Part shown: piece by piece, positions 17,912 to 26,919 of the stretch
Numbering within the stretch: position 1 is the stretch's first letter
Layout: each line of letters begins with the position of its first letter
Source of the DNA: Segnochrobactrum spirostomi
GTDB taxonomy: Bacteria; Pseudomonadota; Alphaproteobacteria; Rhizobiales; Segnochrobactraceae
Length of the DNA: 64,000 nt
Direction of reading: 5' to 3'
NCBI RefSeq assembly: GCF_009600605.1
Contig: NZ_VWNA01000003.1
Coordinates: forward strand, 496,001 to 560,000
Position numbers and translations under genes: made by a program
The notes under the pieces: generated by a model
What the model saw: only the letters and a program-made list of their open reading frames with translations
Databases searched by the model: none
What the model was told of the DNA's origin: nothing

Positions 17912-18708
17912 GCGCCATCTTCAGCAATCCGCTTTCGCTGTTCGACGTGCGCGGCAAAACGGCGATCGTGACCGGCGCGTCGGGTGCCTTCGGGGCGCTT
18001 GCCGCCGAGGTGCTGGCGGGAGCCGGCGCGAAGGTCGTCGCGGTTGCCGGGAGCGAGAGGGCTCTGGCGGACACCGTCGCCGCCTGCCGGCGGCTTTCCG
18101 ACGATGTCGTCAGCCTACAGGCACGCCCCGACAGCGAGCAGGCGTGCACCGAAATCGTCGAGCATGCCGTGGCGGCTTTCGGTGGTGTCGACATCCTCGT
18201 CGTCGCCTCCGGTAAGAACGACGTCGCCAAGATCGTCGACATGGAGCCCTCGCGCTTTCTCGACGTGATGGACGCCAACGTCACACAGAGCTGGCTCATG
18301 GCTCGCGAGGTCGGTCGGCGCATGTTGAGCCAAGGGCGCGGCGGAAAAATCGTGCTGATGTCGTCGGCGCGGGGCAAGCTCGGGCATCCGGCCGGCTATT
18401 CGGCGTATTGCGCCTCCAAGGCGGCCATCGACGGCATCACGCGGGCGCTCGGTTGCGAATGGGGCGGCAGTGGGATCACCGTTAACGCCATAGCGCCCAC
18501 AGTCTTTCGCTCGCCGCTAACCGCCTGGATGTTCGAAGACACCGACCGTGCCGCGGAGGTCCGCAAGGGTTTCCTGGCCCGCGTTCCCAAGGGGCGCCTG
18601 GGCGAACCCGAAGATCTCGCCGGGCCGCTCTTGTTCCTCTGCTCACGCGCGTCGGATTTCTACACTGGGCACATTCTCCACGCTGATGGCGGCTACACCG
18701 CCGGATAG
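17908..18708 (+). CDS. SDR-family oxidoreductase
   Basis: 266 residues. The cofactor motif TGASGAFG (about 22-29), SSARG with the catalytic Ser, and YSAYCASK (YxxxK) are all present, giving a classical short-chain dehydrogenase. The ending GHILHADGGYTAG is typical of gluconate 5-dehydrogenase/FabG-like members. Its place before a 3-hydroxyacyl-CoA dehydrogenase and a beta-keto acid cleavage enzyme suggests oxidation of a secondary alcohol in the substrate. It overlaps the cupin gene by four bases. Confidence 0.88.
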   Translation: MSAIFSNPLSLFDVRGKTAIVTGASGAFGALAAEVLAGAGAKVVAVAGSERALADTVAACRRLSDDVVSLQARPDSEQACTEIVEHAVAAFGGVDILVVASGKNDVAKIVDMEPSRFLDVMDANVTQSWLMAREVGRRMLSQGRGGKIVLMSSARGKLGHPAGYSAYCASKAAIDGITRALGCEWGGSGITVNAIAPTVFRSPLTAWMFEDTDRAAEVRKGFLARVPKGRLGEPEDLAGPLLFLCSRASDFYTGHILHADGGYTAG

Positions 18709-18725
18709 TCCCGAAGGGGTCTCCG

Positions 18726-19670
18726 ATGATCGAGCGTATCGGCATTATCGGCGGCGGACTGATGGGGCAGGGCATCGCGGCGGCCTTCGCCCTCGGCGGC
18801 AAGGATGTCGTGGTCCACGAGCCGGAGGCAGCTCAGCGCGGCAGCCTTCTGAGGAGGACAGCGGAGACCCTTAAACCTCTCGTCGAGGAGGATGTGGTTA
18901 CCGCTGACGAGGCCGCCGCCGCCCTTGGACGCATCCGGATCTCGGAAGGCTTGGCAGAAGCTGCCGCGGATCGCCAGTTCATTGTCGAAGCCATTCCCGA
19001 AAGGTTGGAGCTTAAGCAGGCTCTGTTTGCGGAACTCGACGCGCTGGCGCCCGCGGAAGCCGTCCTGGCATCGAATACCTCCAGCCTGCCGCTGGAACAT
19101 CTGATGGACAAGGTGAGCCAAGCTCGCCGCGCCCGCATGATGCTGAGCCATTGGTACAATCCCGCCCTGATCATGCCGATCGTCGAACTGTCGTTCTTCG
19201 GGAACATGCCGGGCGAGACCTACGATGCCGTCGCAGAGCTCCATACCGCCATCGGCAAGGAGACGGTGAAGGTGCTCAAGGACGTGCCAGGATTGGTCGC
19301 CAACCGTATCCAGCAAGGTGTCGCCCGTGAGGTCTTCTCCCTCATCGAGCAAGGGATTGCTGCCCCGGAGGACGTCGACCGCGCGCTGAAGTTCGGCCCG
19401 GCCTTCCGCTATGCGACGACGGGACAGCTCGAGGTCGCGGATTTCGGAGGGCTCGATATCTGGCTCACCGTGGGGGACAACCTGCTGCCGGTCATGGATG
19501 CCTCGCGCCGTGCCAACGATCTTCTCCGCCGCAAAGTCGCCGACGGCAAGCTCGGCGTAAAAACCGGGGAAGGCTTCTACTCATACGACCCAGCGACTGT
19601 AGAGCGCAGGCACCGCGCCTTTCAGAAACGATTAATCCGGCAGCTCCGGGCCTCGAAAGCCTATCGCTGA
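18726..19670 (+). CDS. 3-hydroxyacyl-CoA/carnitine-type dehydrogenase
   Basis: 314 residues. The NAD motif IGIIGGGLMGQG is at about 5-16; SNTSSLPLEHL and HWYNPALIMPIVE follow, then the C-terminal helical 3HCDH domain (about 180-290). The HWYNP segment, where fatty-acid enzymes usually have HFFNP, and the lambda-crystallin-like size are seen in carnitine 3-dehydrogenase and L-gulonate dehydrogenase relatives. It would make a 3-oxo acid for the BKACE enzyme just downstream. That pairing is also found in bacterial carnitine degradation, but the substrate here cannot be read from sequence. Confidence 0.85.
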   Translation: MIERIGIIGGGLMGQGIAAAFALGGKDVVVHEPEAAQRGSLLRRTAETLKPLVEEDVVTADEAAAALGRIRISEGLAEAAADRQFIVEAIPERLELKQALFAELDALAPAEAVLASNTSSLPLEHLMDKVSQARRARMMLSHWYNPALIMPIVELSFFGNMPGETYDAVAELHTAIGKETVKVLKDVPGLVANRIQQGVAREVFSLIEQGIAAPEDVDRALKFGPAFRYATTGQLEVADFGGLDIWLTVGDNLLPVMDASRRANDLLRRKVADGKLGVKTGEGFYSYDPATVERRHRAFQKRLIRQLRASKAYR

Positions 19671-19690
19671 CCCAAGAGGCGGATCCGCTC

Positions 19691-20524
19691 ATGGCTAAAA
19701 CGATCATCACCGTGGCGACGACCGGGGCGTTTCCAACGAAGGAGCACAATCCGGCGGTGCCGCTGACGCCGCGCGAAATCGCAGAGGATGTCTACGAATG
19801 TTGGCAGGCCGGCGCCGCGATCGCGCATCTTCACATGCGCGACGAGGCCGGTAAGGGCTCCATGTGCAAGGATCGCTTCGCCGAAACCGTGCACCGTATC
19901 CGCGAGAAGGGCTGCGACGTCGTCCTCAACTTGACCACGTCGGGCGACTTGAGCGCCAGCGACGAGGCGCGCATGGCGCATTTGCGGGTTCTGCTTCCGG
20001 AACTGGCATCCTACGATGCCGGTACGATGAACTGGATGCATTCGACGCTGTTCGTCAATCATCCAGCCTTTCTCGAGCAACTCGGCCTGTTGATGCAGGA
20101 GATCTCAGTCCGGCCCGAAATAGAGATCTTCGATCCTGGAATGCTCTACACGGCGCTGCACTACATGCAGAAGGGGATCCTGAAATCTCCCGGATATTTT
20201 CAGTTTGTGCTGGGCGCCGCTGGTGGTATCGCCGCAACGGTTGAAAATCTGGTCTTCTTGAAGAGCCTGCTGCCGCAAGGATCAATTTGGTCGGCGTTCG
20301 GGATCGGTGCAGGGCATATGCCGATCCTGTTGGCGACGCTCGCGCTCGGCGGAAACATCCGCGTCGGCCTCGAGGATAACGTCTACTACGCCAGAGGCCG
20401 GCTTGCCCGAAACAACGCTGAATTCGTCGCACGAGCGGTGCGGTTGGTGAACGAAGCCAACAACGAGCCGGCAACCGCCGCGGAGGCGCGGCAGATCCTT
20501 GGACTGCGCACTTATGAACACTAA
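19691..20524 (+). CDS. BKACE (DUF849) beta-keto acid cleavage enzyme
   Basis: 277 residues matching the beta-keto acid cleavage family in a TIM-barrel layout. Zinc ligands are visible at H46 and H48 in AHLHMRD, a later His in GAGHMPILLAT and the Glu of RVGLEDNVYYARG. BKACE enzymes condense a beta-keto acid with acetyl-CoA and release acetoacetate plus a new CoA ester (as in 3-keto-5-aminohexanoate and dehydrocarnitine cleavage). It lies 20 bases after the dehydrogenase. The substrate-pocket residues do not allow a specific assignment. Confidence 0.88.
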   Translation: MAKTIITVATTGAFPTKEHNPAVPLTPREIAEDVYECWQAGAAIAHLHMRDEAGKGSMCKDRFAETVHRIREKGCDVVLNLTTSGDLSASDEARMAHLRVLLPELASYDAGTMNWMHSTLFVNHPAFLEQLGLLMQEISVRPEIEIFDPGMLYTALHYMQKGILKSPGYFQFVLGAAGGIAATVENLVFLKSLLPQGSIWSAFGIGAGHMPILLATLALGGNIRVGLEDNVYYARGRLARNNAEFVARAVRLVNEANNEPATAAEARQILGLRTYEH

Positions 20525-20541
20525 AACATGACGAGGGCGCC

Positions 20542-21204
20542 ATGGAATTTAGCGAAGCAAACGATCTTCTGAATCCCGGATATCTACCGTTCGAATCCGG
20601 TGTGAAGGAGCTCTCCGGCGGCAAGTTGCTCGTAGCAGCTCTAACCCGTATGCCCCGCTGTCGTGCAAAGATGGTGCACTGGTGGTTCGGTTGGCTCGGC
20701 GGTACCGACCAATACAAGCTCTGGCATCCGCGGGATCACGTCTATTCCGGATGGGAAAATCGCGAAGACGGCCAATATATCGGTGCCAGTCACATCGTGC
20801 AGGAATATCTCGCGGGCGACGACGGTCCGCTGTTCGATCTGCGGATCGATTTTCATCATCCGGCCGATACCTTCGACGCGGAGCGATACGATGCCTCCGG
20901 GGCGGTCGCCGTCTGCGCCCGCATCGGTGAACAGGACAAGCCGGTCCACCTCGGCCGCATGGTTCACTTCGTCCGCGATACCGATTTCGGCTGTGAGATG
21001 CGCTCGCGCTTCTGGCTCGGCCTTATAGCCGATCGCCAAAGCGGCGAGCTCTTGCCCGAAGACGTCGAGGTCGGGCTCCGACGGGCCCATCTGAACACGG
21101 AGTTCGCCCGTCGCCTACACCAGCACGCCACCGAGGAGATGGGTTATCTCGCCGATCTCCTGCCCATTCTCTATCGCCAAGTGACGGGAGACGCGACCTT
21201 CTGA
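20542..21204 (+). CDS. PhlG-like (DAPG hydrolase family) C-C hydrolase
   Basis: 220 residues resembling 2,4-diacetylphloroglucinol hydrolase (PhlG). MVHWWFGW, the YKLWHPRDHV segment, HIVQEYL and the late HATEEM (H-x3-E) supply the His/Glu zinc ligands. PhlG cleaves an acetyl group from a phloroglucinol ring by a retro-Claisen reaction; this relative is shorter (PhlG is about 290 residues). It follows BKACE by 17 bases with a GAGGG ribosome site, so the operon has two different enzymes that cut next to a keto group. The substrate is unknown. A thioesterase role was considered, but no hot-dog or alpha/beta-hydrolase motif is present. Confidence 0.72.
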   Translation: MEFSEANDLLNPGYLPFESGVKELSGGKLLVAALTRMPRCRAKMVHWWFGWLGGTDQYKLWHPRDHVYSGWENREDGQYIGASHIVQEYLAGDDGPLFDLRIDFHHPADTFDAERYDASGAVAVCARIGEQDKPVHLGRMVHFVRDTDFGCEMRSRFWLGLIADRQSGELLPEDVEVGLRRAHLNTEFARRLHQHATEEMGYLADLLPILYRQVTGDATF

Positions 21205-21307
21205 TCCCGCAAGCCTCGCCGGCTCGCGTGTCAGCCGGCTGCCAAAAAGCTGACGAGCGGCCGCATGGTCGCCGGACTTCAAAAATAACGAACCGAGGGG
21301 AACGCTC

Positions 21308-22510
21308 ATGAAGACCCAAAGCATCTTCAGATTTGGATCAACGGCAATCTTGGCAGGGGCCCTGCTTGTGGCATCCCTGTACGGGCCGGCTATGGCCGAC
21401 GACCAGATTGTCATCGGCGCGTCCTTGCCACTCTCTGGCCCGCTGGCCGGATTCGGCAAATTCCAGCAATGGGGCTACCAAACCGCGGTCGACGAGGTAA
21501 ACAAGGCCGGCGGCATCGCGATCGATGGCAAGAAGAGGATGGTGAAGCTTGTCGTGCGCGACGACAAGAGCGACCCTAATACGGCGGCGTCCAACACCGA
21601 GAGCCTCATTTCCCGCGATCATTCCGTGGCCGTTCTAGGCTCCTGCACGCCGGCTCTCGTGAACGCGGGGGCTCTGGTCGCCGAGCGCGCCAAGGTGCCG
21701 ATGGTGACAGGATGCGATCCGCTCGGCGCCTTCACCAGCGTCAAGAAATGGAAATATGTCTGGGATCTCTTCTTCGCAGAGCCCGACACGGCCCAAGCGA
21801 CGATTCAAACCATCCTCAGCTACAACCTGAATACAAACAAGAAGATCGCGATTTTGCACGACAACGGGCCTGATGGACAGGTCGTCGGTGGCGTGATCTG
21901 GCCGAAGGCCGCGGCGGACGCGGGCTTCGAAATCGTGCAGCAGGCCTCATTCCCCGTGGACAACACGCAGTTCACCTCCATCGTCGCCGAGGCCAAGGCG
22001 AAGGGAGCGGATATCGTCGTCGTCGACGCCATCACGCCGCAGGCGGTGTCGATCCGCAAGCAAATGGGTTCGGCCGGCTACAAGCCCAAGGTTCTGGTCA
22101 TCGAGAAGGGGGCGGAGCCCCTCCAGTTCGCGCAAGCGCTCGGAGCGCTCTCCGACGGTGTCCTGGTCGGCGGCTATTGGGACCCGTCCTTTCCCTATCC
22201 GGGCGCGAAGGATCTGGCCGCCCGCTTCGAAGCCGAAACCAAGCTGACCTCCAGTCAGCACATCGCCGACAGCTACACCGCAGCGCAGGTTCTGCTGGAC
22301 GCCATCGCGGCGGCGAGCTCGCTCGATCGCCCGAAGATCAACGAGGCCATCGCCAAGACCGACAAGATCTACGTGGTCGGACCGGTGAAGTTCGATGCGG
22401 CTCACACGGCGAAGCTGCCCTTGGTCGAGTTGCAGTGGCAGTCGGGCAAGACCGTCGTGGTGTGGCCCAAGGACCACGCGACAGGAACAATTCTCTTTCC
22501 GCTCCCTTGA
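21308..22510 (+). CDS. LivK-type periplasmic substrate-binding protein
   Basis: 400 residues. A Sec signal peptide (residues 1-30, ending GPAMA) is followed by a Leu/Ile/Val-binding-protein fold beginning IVIGASLPLSGPLAGFGK. The protein is the periplasmic receptor for the importer encoded next. This subfamily also binds amides, aromatic acids and other small carboxylates, so the ligand is probably the pathway substrate. About 170 bases separate it from livH. They contain a strong GC palindrome at about 22623-22636 that could keep receptor expression above permease expression. Confidence 0.92.
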   Translation: MKTQSIFRFGSTAILAGALLVASLYGPAMADDQIVIGASLPLSGPLAGFGKFQQWGYQTAVDEVNKAGGIAIDGKKRMVKLVVRDDKSDPNTAASNTESLISRDHSVAVLGSCTPALVNAGALVAERAKVPMVTGCDPLGAFTSVKKWKYVWDLFFAEPDTAQATIQTILSYNLNTNKKIAILHDNGPDGQVVGGVIWPKAAADAGFEIVQQASFPVDNTQFTSIVAEAKAKGADIVVVDAITPQAVSIRKQMGSAGYKPKVLVIEKGAEPLQFAQALGALSDGVLVGGYWDPSFPYPGAKDLAARFEAETKLTSSQHIADSYTAAQVLLDAIAAASSLDRPKINEAIAKTDKIYVVGPVKFDAAHTAKLPLVELQWQSGKTVVVWPKDHATGTILFPLP

Positions 22511-22685
22511 TCGCATCTGACGCGCTGTCAGGCTGCATTTTGGGCGATGACGCCAAGCCGCCCGCCGGAATTCGACCGCCGATCGCAGAACGGATGGTGC
22601 GCCGGCTTGCGCGCTCGCCATCCGCCGCCGGCGGCGCCGGAGGCGGCTTCGGCCTCACAATTGGGACCACCGAAGGGGAGTGGCC

Positions 22686-23558
22686 TTGTCTGATCCATTC
22701 ATCGTCATCAGCACCTTGCTCTCCGGTGTCCTGCTCGGCGGCATGCTGGCGCTGACCGCACTCGGCCTTTCCATCGTGCTCGGCGTGATGCGTCTCGTGA
22801 ACCTGGCGCACGGCGAACTGCTCGTGGTCGGGGCGTATGCGGGCCTGTTTCTCTTGATGTGGACGGGCATCGACCCGCTGCTGCTGTTGCCGCTGATTGG
22901 CCTTGGGGTCGGGGCGGGCGGTTACGTGGTGTACATCGCGCTTCTGCGACCGATCGCGCAGCGCGGGCCCGAAGCGCCGATGATGACCACCTTCGGCCTT
23001 TCGATCATCGCTCAAAATCTATTCGTCGCCTTCTTGTCTGCCGACACGAGGTCGATTGACCGCCCCTATGCCAGCGTGCCGCTGGAACTTGGCGCGATCA
23101 GCGTTCCGCAGGTCTACATCATTGGCTTTGCCATCGCAGTCGTCGTGATCTTGGCAGTGCACTTCATGATCGCCCATACGAGTTTCGGACGGGACCTGCG
23201 GGCAAGCACCGACGATCCGCGGGCTGCTGCAATCATCGGCGTCAACGTGGCCCGGGTGCACGCCCTCACTTTCGCTCTCGGTGCGGCGGCGGCTGGCATC
23301 GGCGGCACATTGATGGGGATCGCCTTCTCCTTCACCCCCACGACCGGCGCAACCTATCTGCTGACGGATTTCGCCATCATCGTCCTGGGCGGCCTCGGCA
23401 GCGTGGCCGGGACTCTCGTCGGAGGCATCGCCATCGGGCTGATCCAGAGCCTGGGCGGCCTGGTCTTCGGCGACGGATATCGCGACCTCGCAGGCTTTCT
23501 GATGTTCTTGGTCGTCCTTGCCCTGCGTCCGAGGGGCTTTCTCAGGGAGCGGGGATGA
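22686..23558 (+). CDS. LivH-type ABC importer permease
   Basis: About 290 residues with eight or so hydrophobic spans and the LivH signature LVNLAHGELLVVGAYAG. The ORF can open at GTG 22680, but AGGGGAG runs up to that base, so the TTG at 22686 has the better ribosome-site spacing. The conserved EAA-like loop (RASTDDPRAAAIIGVNVARVH) couples to the ATPase. The stop overlaps livM. Confidence 0.9.
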   Translation: MSDPFIVISTLLSGVLLGGMLALTALGLSIVLGVMRLVNLAHGELLVVGAYAGLFLLMWTGIDPLLLLPLIGLGVGAGGYVVYIALLRPIAQRGPEAPMMTTFGLSIIAQNLFVAFLSADTRSIDRPYASVPLELGAISVPQVYIIGFAIAVVVILAVHFMIAHTSFGRDLRASTDDPRAAAIIGVNVARVHALTFALGAAAAGIGGTLMGIAFSFTPTTGATYLLTDFAIIVLGGLGSVAGTLVGGIAIGLIQSLGGLVFGDGYRDLAGFLMFLVVLALRPRGFLRERG

Positions 23559-24550
23559 TGTCGCGTTCTGGCCACCACCTCACCCGCGGCCAATCAACAT
23601 TTTGGAGTCTCACGGTGCTGCTCGCGCTGGAGGCCGTCCTCTTCGTGGTGCAAGGCTCTTTAGGTGACTATTGGGTCGAACTCGGTTTCCATCTGCTGAT
23701 CGCCGCCGTTCTTGCAGAAAGCTGGAACCTGCTCGCCGGCTATACGGGCCTCGTATCGCTGGGCTCTGCGGCGTTCTTCGGTCTGGGGTCGTACATCGCC
23801 TATGGCGTGCTCAATCGCACGGGGCTCGGCATCGGCGCGTCGGTGGTGATCGCCGCAATCGGCGGTGCGACGCTTGCCGTTCTGGTTTCGGGCGCCATCT
23901 TCCGCCTTCGGGGTCTCTATTTCACCGTCGGGACGCTGGCAATCGGTGAGTCGCTGCGGCTCTTCATGATCAATGCGCCGTGGTTCAATGGCGCCACCGG
24001 CCTCGTTCTCGATCAGGATCCGCCGGACTCCCATGCCCTCTTCACTTATGCGCTTCTGCTCTATGTCATCGTCACCCTGATCATGGCGGTGGGCACCGGC
24101 AGCCGATTTGCCATTTTGCTGAAGGCGGTCCGCGATGACGAGGACGCGGCCGGGCAGATGGGAGTCGTGCCCTTCAGGGTCAAGCTCACCGTCTTCGCCG
24201 TGGCCAGCGCGCTCATCGCCAGCGCTGGCGCGTTGCAGGGCATTCGCCTCGGCGCCATCGAACCCTATGGCAGCTTCGGCATGTCCTGGAGCGTCGATGC
24301 GCTGACCATGGTGATCATCGGCGGCACGGGAAGGCGCTTTGGGGCCCTCGTCGGGGCGGTCTTCGCGGTCACCCTGTCGGAGCTGCTGGCCGATTATCCC
24401 GAGCTCCACGTGGCGGCCACCGGCGTCATCATGATCCTGCTCATCCGTTTCGCACCGGGCGGAATCTGCGGCGTGGTTCTCGGCCTGATGGAGCGCCTGT
24501 CCAGCTCCCGACGTGCCCACCCCACCGAAGGGGGATTGTCTCGTGGGTGA
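23555..24550 (+). CDS. LivM-type ABC importer permease
   Basis: 331 residues and a multi-span membrane protein with the LivM features SWNLLAGYTGLVSLGSAAFFGLGSY-type second helix and the KAVRDDEDAAGQMGV coupling loop. Start ATG (23555) overlaps the livH stop. The last eight bases overlap the ATPase gene, which starts at GTG 24543. It forms the membrane channel together with LivH. Confidence 0.9.
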   Translation: MMSRSGHHLTRGQSTFWSLTVLLALEAVLFVVQGSLGDYWVELGFHLLIAAVLAESWNLLAGYTGLVSLGSAAFFGLGSYIAYGVLNRTGLGIGASVVIAAIGGATLAVLVSGAIFRLRGLYFTVGTLAIGESLRLFMINAPWFNGATGLVLDQDPPDSHALFTYALLLYVIVTLIMAVGTGSRFAILLKAVRDDEDAAGQMGVVPFRVKLTVFAVASALIASAGALQGIRLGAIEPYGSFGMSWSVDALTMVIIGGTGRRFGALVGAVFAVTLSELLADYPELHVAATGVIMILLIRFAPGGICGVVLGLMERLSSSRRAHPTEGGLSRG

Positions 24551-26030
24551 TTTTCTTCGAATCGAAGGGCTGAGCAAGCGCTTCGGCGGCGTCGTCGCCA
24601 CCGACAACCTCGACCTCTCCATCCCGACGGGACAGATCACAGGCATTATCGGCCCCAACGGGGCCGGCAAGAGCACCCTGATCGGGCTGTTGGGAGGAGT
24701 CCTGAAGCCGTCGACCGGCCGCATCCTGATGGCTGGACAAGACATCACCGATCTGCCGGCCCCGGCACGAGCGAAGCTCGGGGTAGGGCGGACCTATCAG
24801 ATTCCGCGCCCGTTCCTGGACATGACGGTCACCGAGAATCTCGAGGTCGCGCAATTTGCCATCAATCCCTTCCAGTCGGGCCGCAACGCCTCGGAAGAAC
24901 GGCGCGACATCCTAAATAAGACTGGCCTCGCCGCTGTGGCGCACGTCACCGCTCGCAACCTGCCGCTCCTGCGCCGAAAGCGGCTGGAGGTAGCCCGTGC
25001 CCTCGCCCTCCAGCCGAAATTGTTGCTGCTGGATGAGGTCGGGGCAGGGCTGGTCGATCAGGAAATATCCGAACTGATCGATCTCATCCGCTCCCTCGCC
25101 GATGGTGAGCGCACGATCATCATCATTGAACACGTCATCCGCGTCGTCCGGGAATGTTGTTCGCATTGCGTCGTGATCAATTTCGGCAGGAAGTTCGCCG
25201 AGGGGCCGACGGAGCAGGTGCTCGCCTCGGACGACGTCGCCTCCGTTTATCTCGGCACAGGACACGGCGGGGGCGAGAGGGTTGCGCCGTCCGGAGCTCC
25301 CGCTCCGGAGAAGTCCGAGCCTCCGCTCCTTGAACTCAAGGGCGTCCATGCCGGCTACGGTCAGGCCAAGGTGCTCCACGATCTCAATCTCACCGTGCGC
25401 AAGGGTGAGGTCGTGGCCATCCTCGGTGCCAACGGCGCCGGCAAGACGACGCTCGCCCATGTGGTCAGCGGAGGCGTCAAACCGACGGCCGGGCACGTCA
25501 TCGTTGGTGGGCGGAATATGGTGGGACGCCCGCCCCATGAGATCACCGCGGCCGGCATTGCCCACTGCATGGAAGGCCGTCGGATCTTCCCGAGCCTGTC
25601 GGTTGAGGAAAATCTGATCCTGGCGGCGCGCGGCGTCCCGGCTCGCGAACAGCAGCAGCGCCTGGAGCGGGTTTACGCACTCTTTGGAGTCCTCAAGGAC
25701 CGTCGGCAATCCTCGGGCACGTCGATGTCCGGCGGGCAACAGCAGATGCTTGCCATTGGGCGAGCCCTGATGTCGGCGCCCGCGCTTGTGATCTTCGACG
25801 AGATCAGTCTGGGGCTCGCTCCGATCATGATGGATCACGTCTACGAAGCCTTGGCGCGTCTCAAGGCGGATGGACTGACCATGCTGATCGTCGAGCAGGA
25901 CGTCGACCGGGCCTTGGCGTTGGCGCACACGGCCCATGTCCTCGACAAAGGGCGCATCACGCTGTCGGGCACCGCGGAATCGGTCCGCACTGATGCCCGG
26001 CTCAAGCACCTCTATTTCGGCACGACATGA
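24543..26030 (+). CDS. Fused LivG-LivF double ATPase of ABC importer
   Basis: 495 residues from the GTG at 24543, preceded by AAGGGGGA. Two complete nucleotide-binding domains are joined by a Pro/Gly-rich linker near residues 240-260. First domain: Walker A GPNGAGKS (37-44), Walker B LLLLDEVGAG. Second: Walker A GANGAGKT and signature MSGGQQQ. In the first domain the ABC signature is degenerate (LPLLRRKRLE instead of LSxGQ), so one of the two ATP sites may be non-catalytic. Usually LivG and LivF are separate genes; a second, unfused set is present at 28.2-29.7 kb in this window. Confidence 0.92.
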   Translation: MGDFLRIEGLSKRFGGVVATDNLDLSIPTGQITGIIGPNGAGKSTLIGLLGGVLKPSTGRILMAGQDITDLPAPARAKLGVGRTYQIPRPFLDMTVTENLEVAQFAINPFQSGRNASEERRDILNKTGLAAVAHVTARNLPLLRRKRLEVARALALQPKLLLLDEVGAGLVDQEISELIDLIRSLADGERTIIIIEHVIRVVRECCSHCVVINFGRKFAEGPTEQVLASDDVASVYLGTGHGGGERVAPSGAPAPEKSEPPLLELKGVHAGYGQAKVLHDLNLTVRKGEVVAILGANGAGKTTLAHVVSGGVKPTAGHVIVGGRNMVGRPPHEITAAGIAHCMEGRRIFPSLSVEENLILAARGVPAREQQQRLERVYALFGVLKDRRQSSGTSMSGGQQQMLAIGRALMSAPALVIFDEISLGLAPIMMDHVYEALARLKADGLTMLIVEQDVDRALALAHTAHVLDKGRITLSGTAESVRTDARLKHLYFGTT

Positions 26031-26160
26031 GGAGGCGGTTCTGCTCTCCGGCGACGGTCCCGGGCAGTGCATGACGAAGCGCGTCGAGAGTGCCGCTAGC
26101 GTCGCCGCACTAGCGCGGCTTCCGACGATGCATGCGGACGGGCTTGGCGCCCGGATTTGT

Positions 26161-26397
26161 TCCATAAATACAAACTACGCGTCTCGGTTACGTAGGCGGG
26201 GCAGATTCCATTCTCAAATGCAACGAAGGCATAAATGGTCAGGATTTCAGGTGGATGGAATGGCCCGCTTCTTTGTGCATCTGAGTTTGGAGGAACGTCG
26301 CGTCATCGCGCGGATGCATGGAGAGAAAAGCACGCAAGCCGAGATTGCCCGTACGCTGCGCCGGGACCGCTCGACGATCTGCCGGGAACTCCGACGC
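26161..26397 (+). repeat. Direct repeat copy 1: 5' end of an IS30-type element
   Basis: This stretch is about 90% identical by eye to 59306-59541 in the same orientation. It covers about 100 bases of leader (with GCGTCTCG, TTCAAATGCAACGAAGGC-like bases and ATAAATGGTCA) plus the first 46 codons of the IS30-like transposase. A one-base indel lies near the left end. The two copies bracket 33 kb of accessory genes. Confidence 0.85.
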
Positions 26398-26745
26398 AAT
26401 TTCTGGCACAACCGCGAAGTTCCGTTTGCCGAGAGCTACTGGCATCTGACGGCGCATGATATGGCTGCGGATCGGCGTCGCAGGTACCGCAAGCTGCGGC
26501 GTCATCGCCGAGCGTCATCGTCGGCGCTCCGCGTCCACGAACTGATACAAGCGAGCCCGATTGTCACGATTCAGACCGTGTCGGAGAAGCTCGACGTTTC
26601 CTTTCCAACCGCCAGTGCGGCGCTAGAAAATCTCGCCAAGGTCGGCGTCGTGCGCGAGACCACGGGACGGCAGCGTGGACGGATCTACGCCTATTCCGAC
26701 TATCTGCTCCTGCTCGACCGCGGCACGGATCCGTTGCCGGTCTGA
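26260..26745 (+). pseudogene. Chimeric remnant: IS30 transposase N-terminus joined to Fic-protein C-terminus
   Basis: 161 residues from the ATG at 26260. Residues about 1-85 are an IS30-family N-terminus with helix-turn-helix ([27 protein letters not shown], then a WHNREVP and HLTAHDMAA continuation). From about residue 87 (ALRVHELIQASP) to the end it resembles the C-terminal winged helix of Fic-family proteins, ending LLLLDRGTDPLPV. The IS30 DDE catalytic part and the Fic HPFxxGNG motif are both missing. It looks like a deletion joint between an IS and a fic gene that stayed in frame. Whether it is translated is unknown. Bases 26031-26160 upstream and 26746-26919 downstream show no gene. Confidence 0.7.
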
Positions 26746-26919
26746 TGGCTCGACGCGGCTCCGGAGCTCCCGGCGTCCGGTTCTCGGCCCCCCGAGGTGA
26801 AGGCTCCACCTGCGGGCGCTTCCGGGCTCACCCTCTCTCGAAAGAGGTTTGCCGCACCGCGGCACCGCGTCAGGAGCGAACTGGTGGTCTCGCCTGGCAA
26901 GCGGTCAAGGGCGGCTAGT

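Noticed and set aside
18726-21204. Assignment of this gene trio as the known carnitine pathway
   Set aside because: The dehydrogenase and BKACE would fit, but the third gene is PhlG-like rather than a betainyl-CoA thioesterase, and the cyclase and cupin have no place there.
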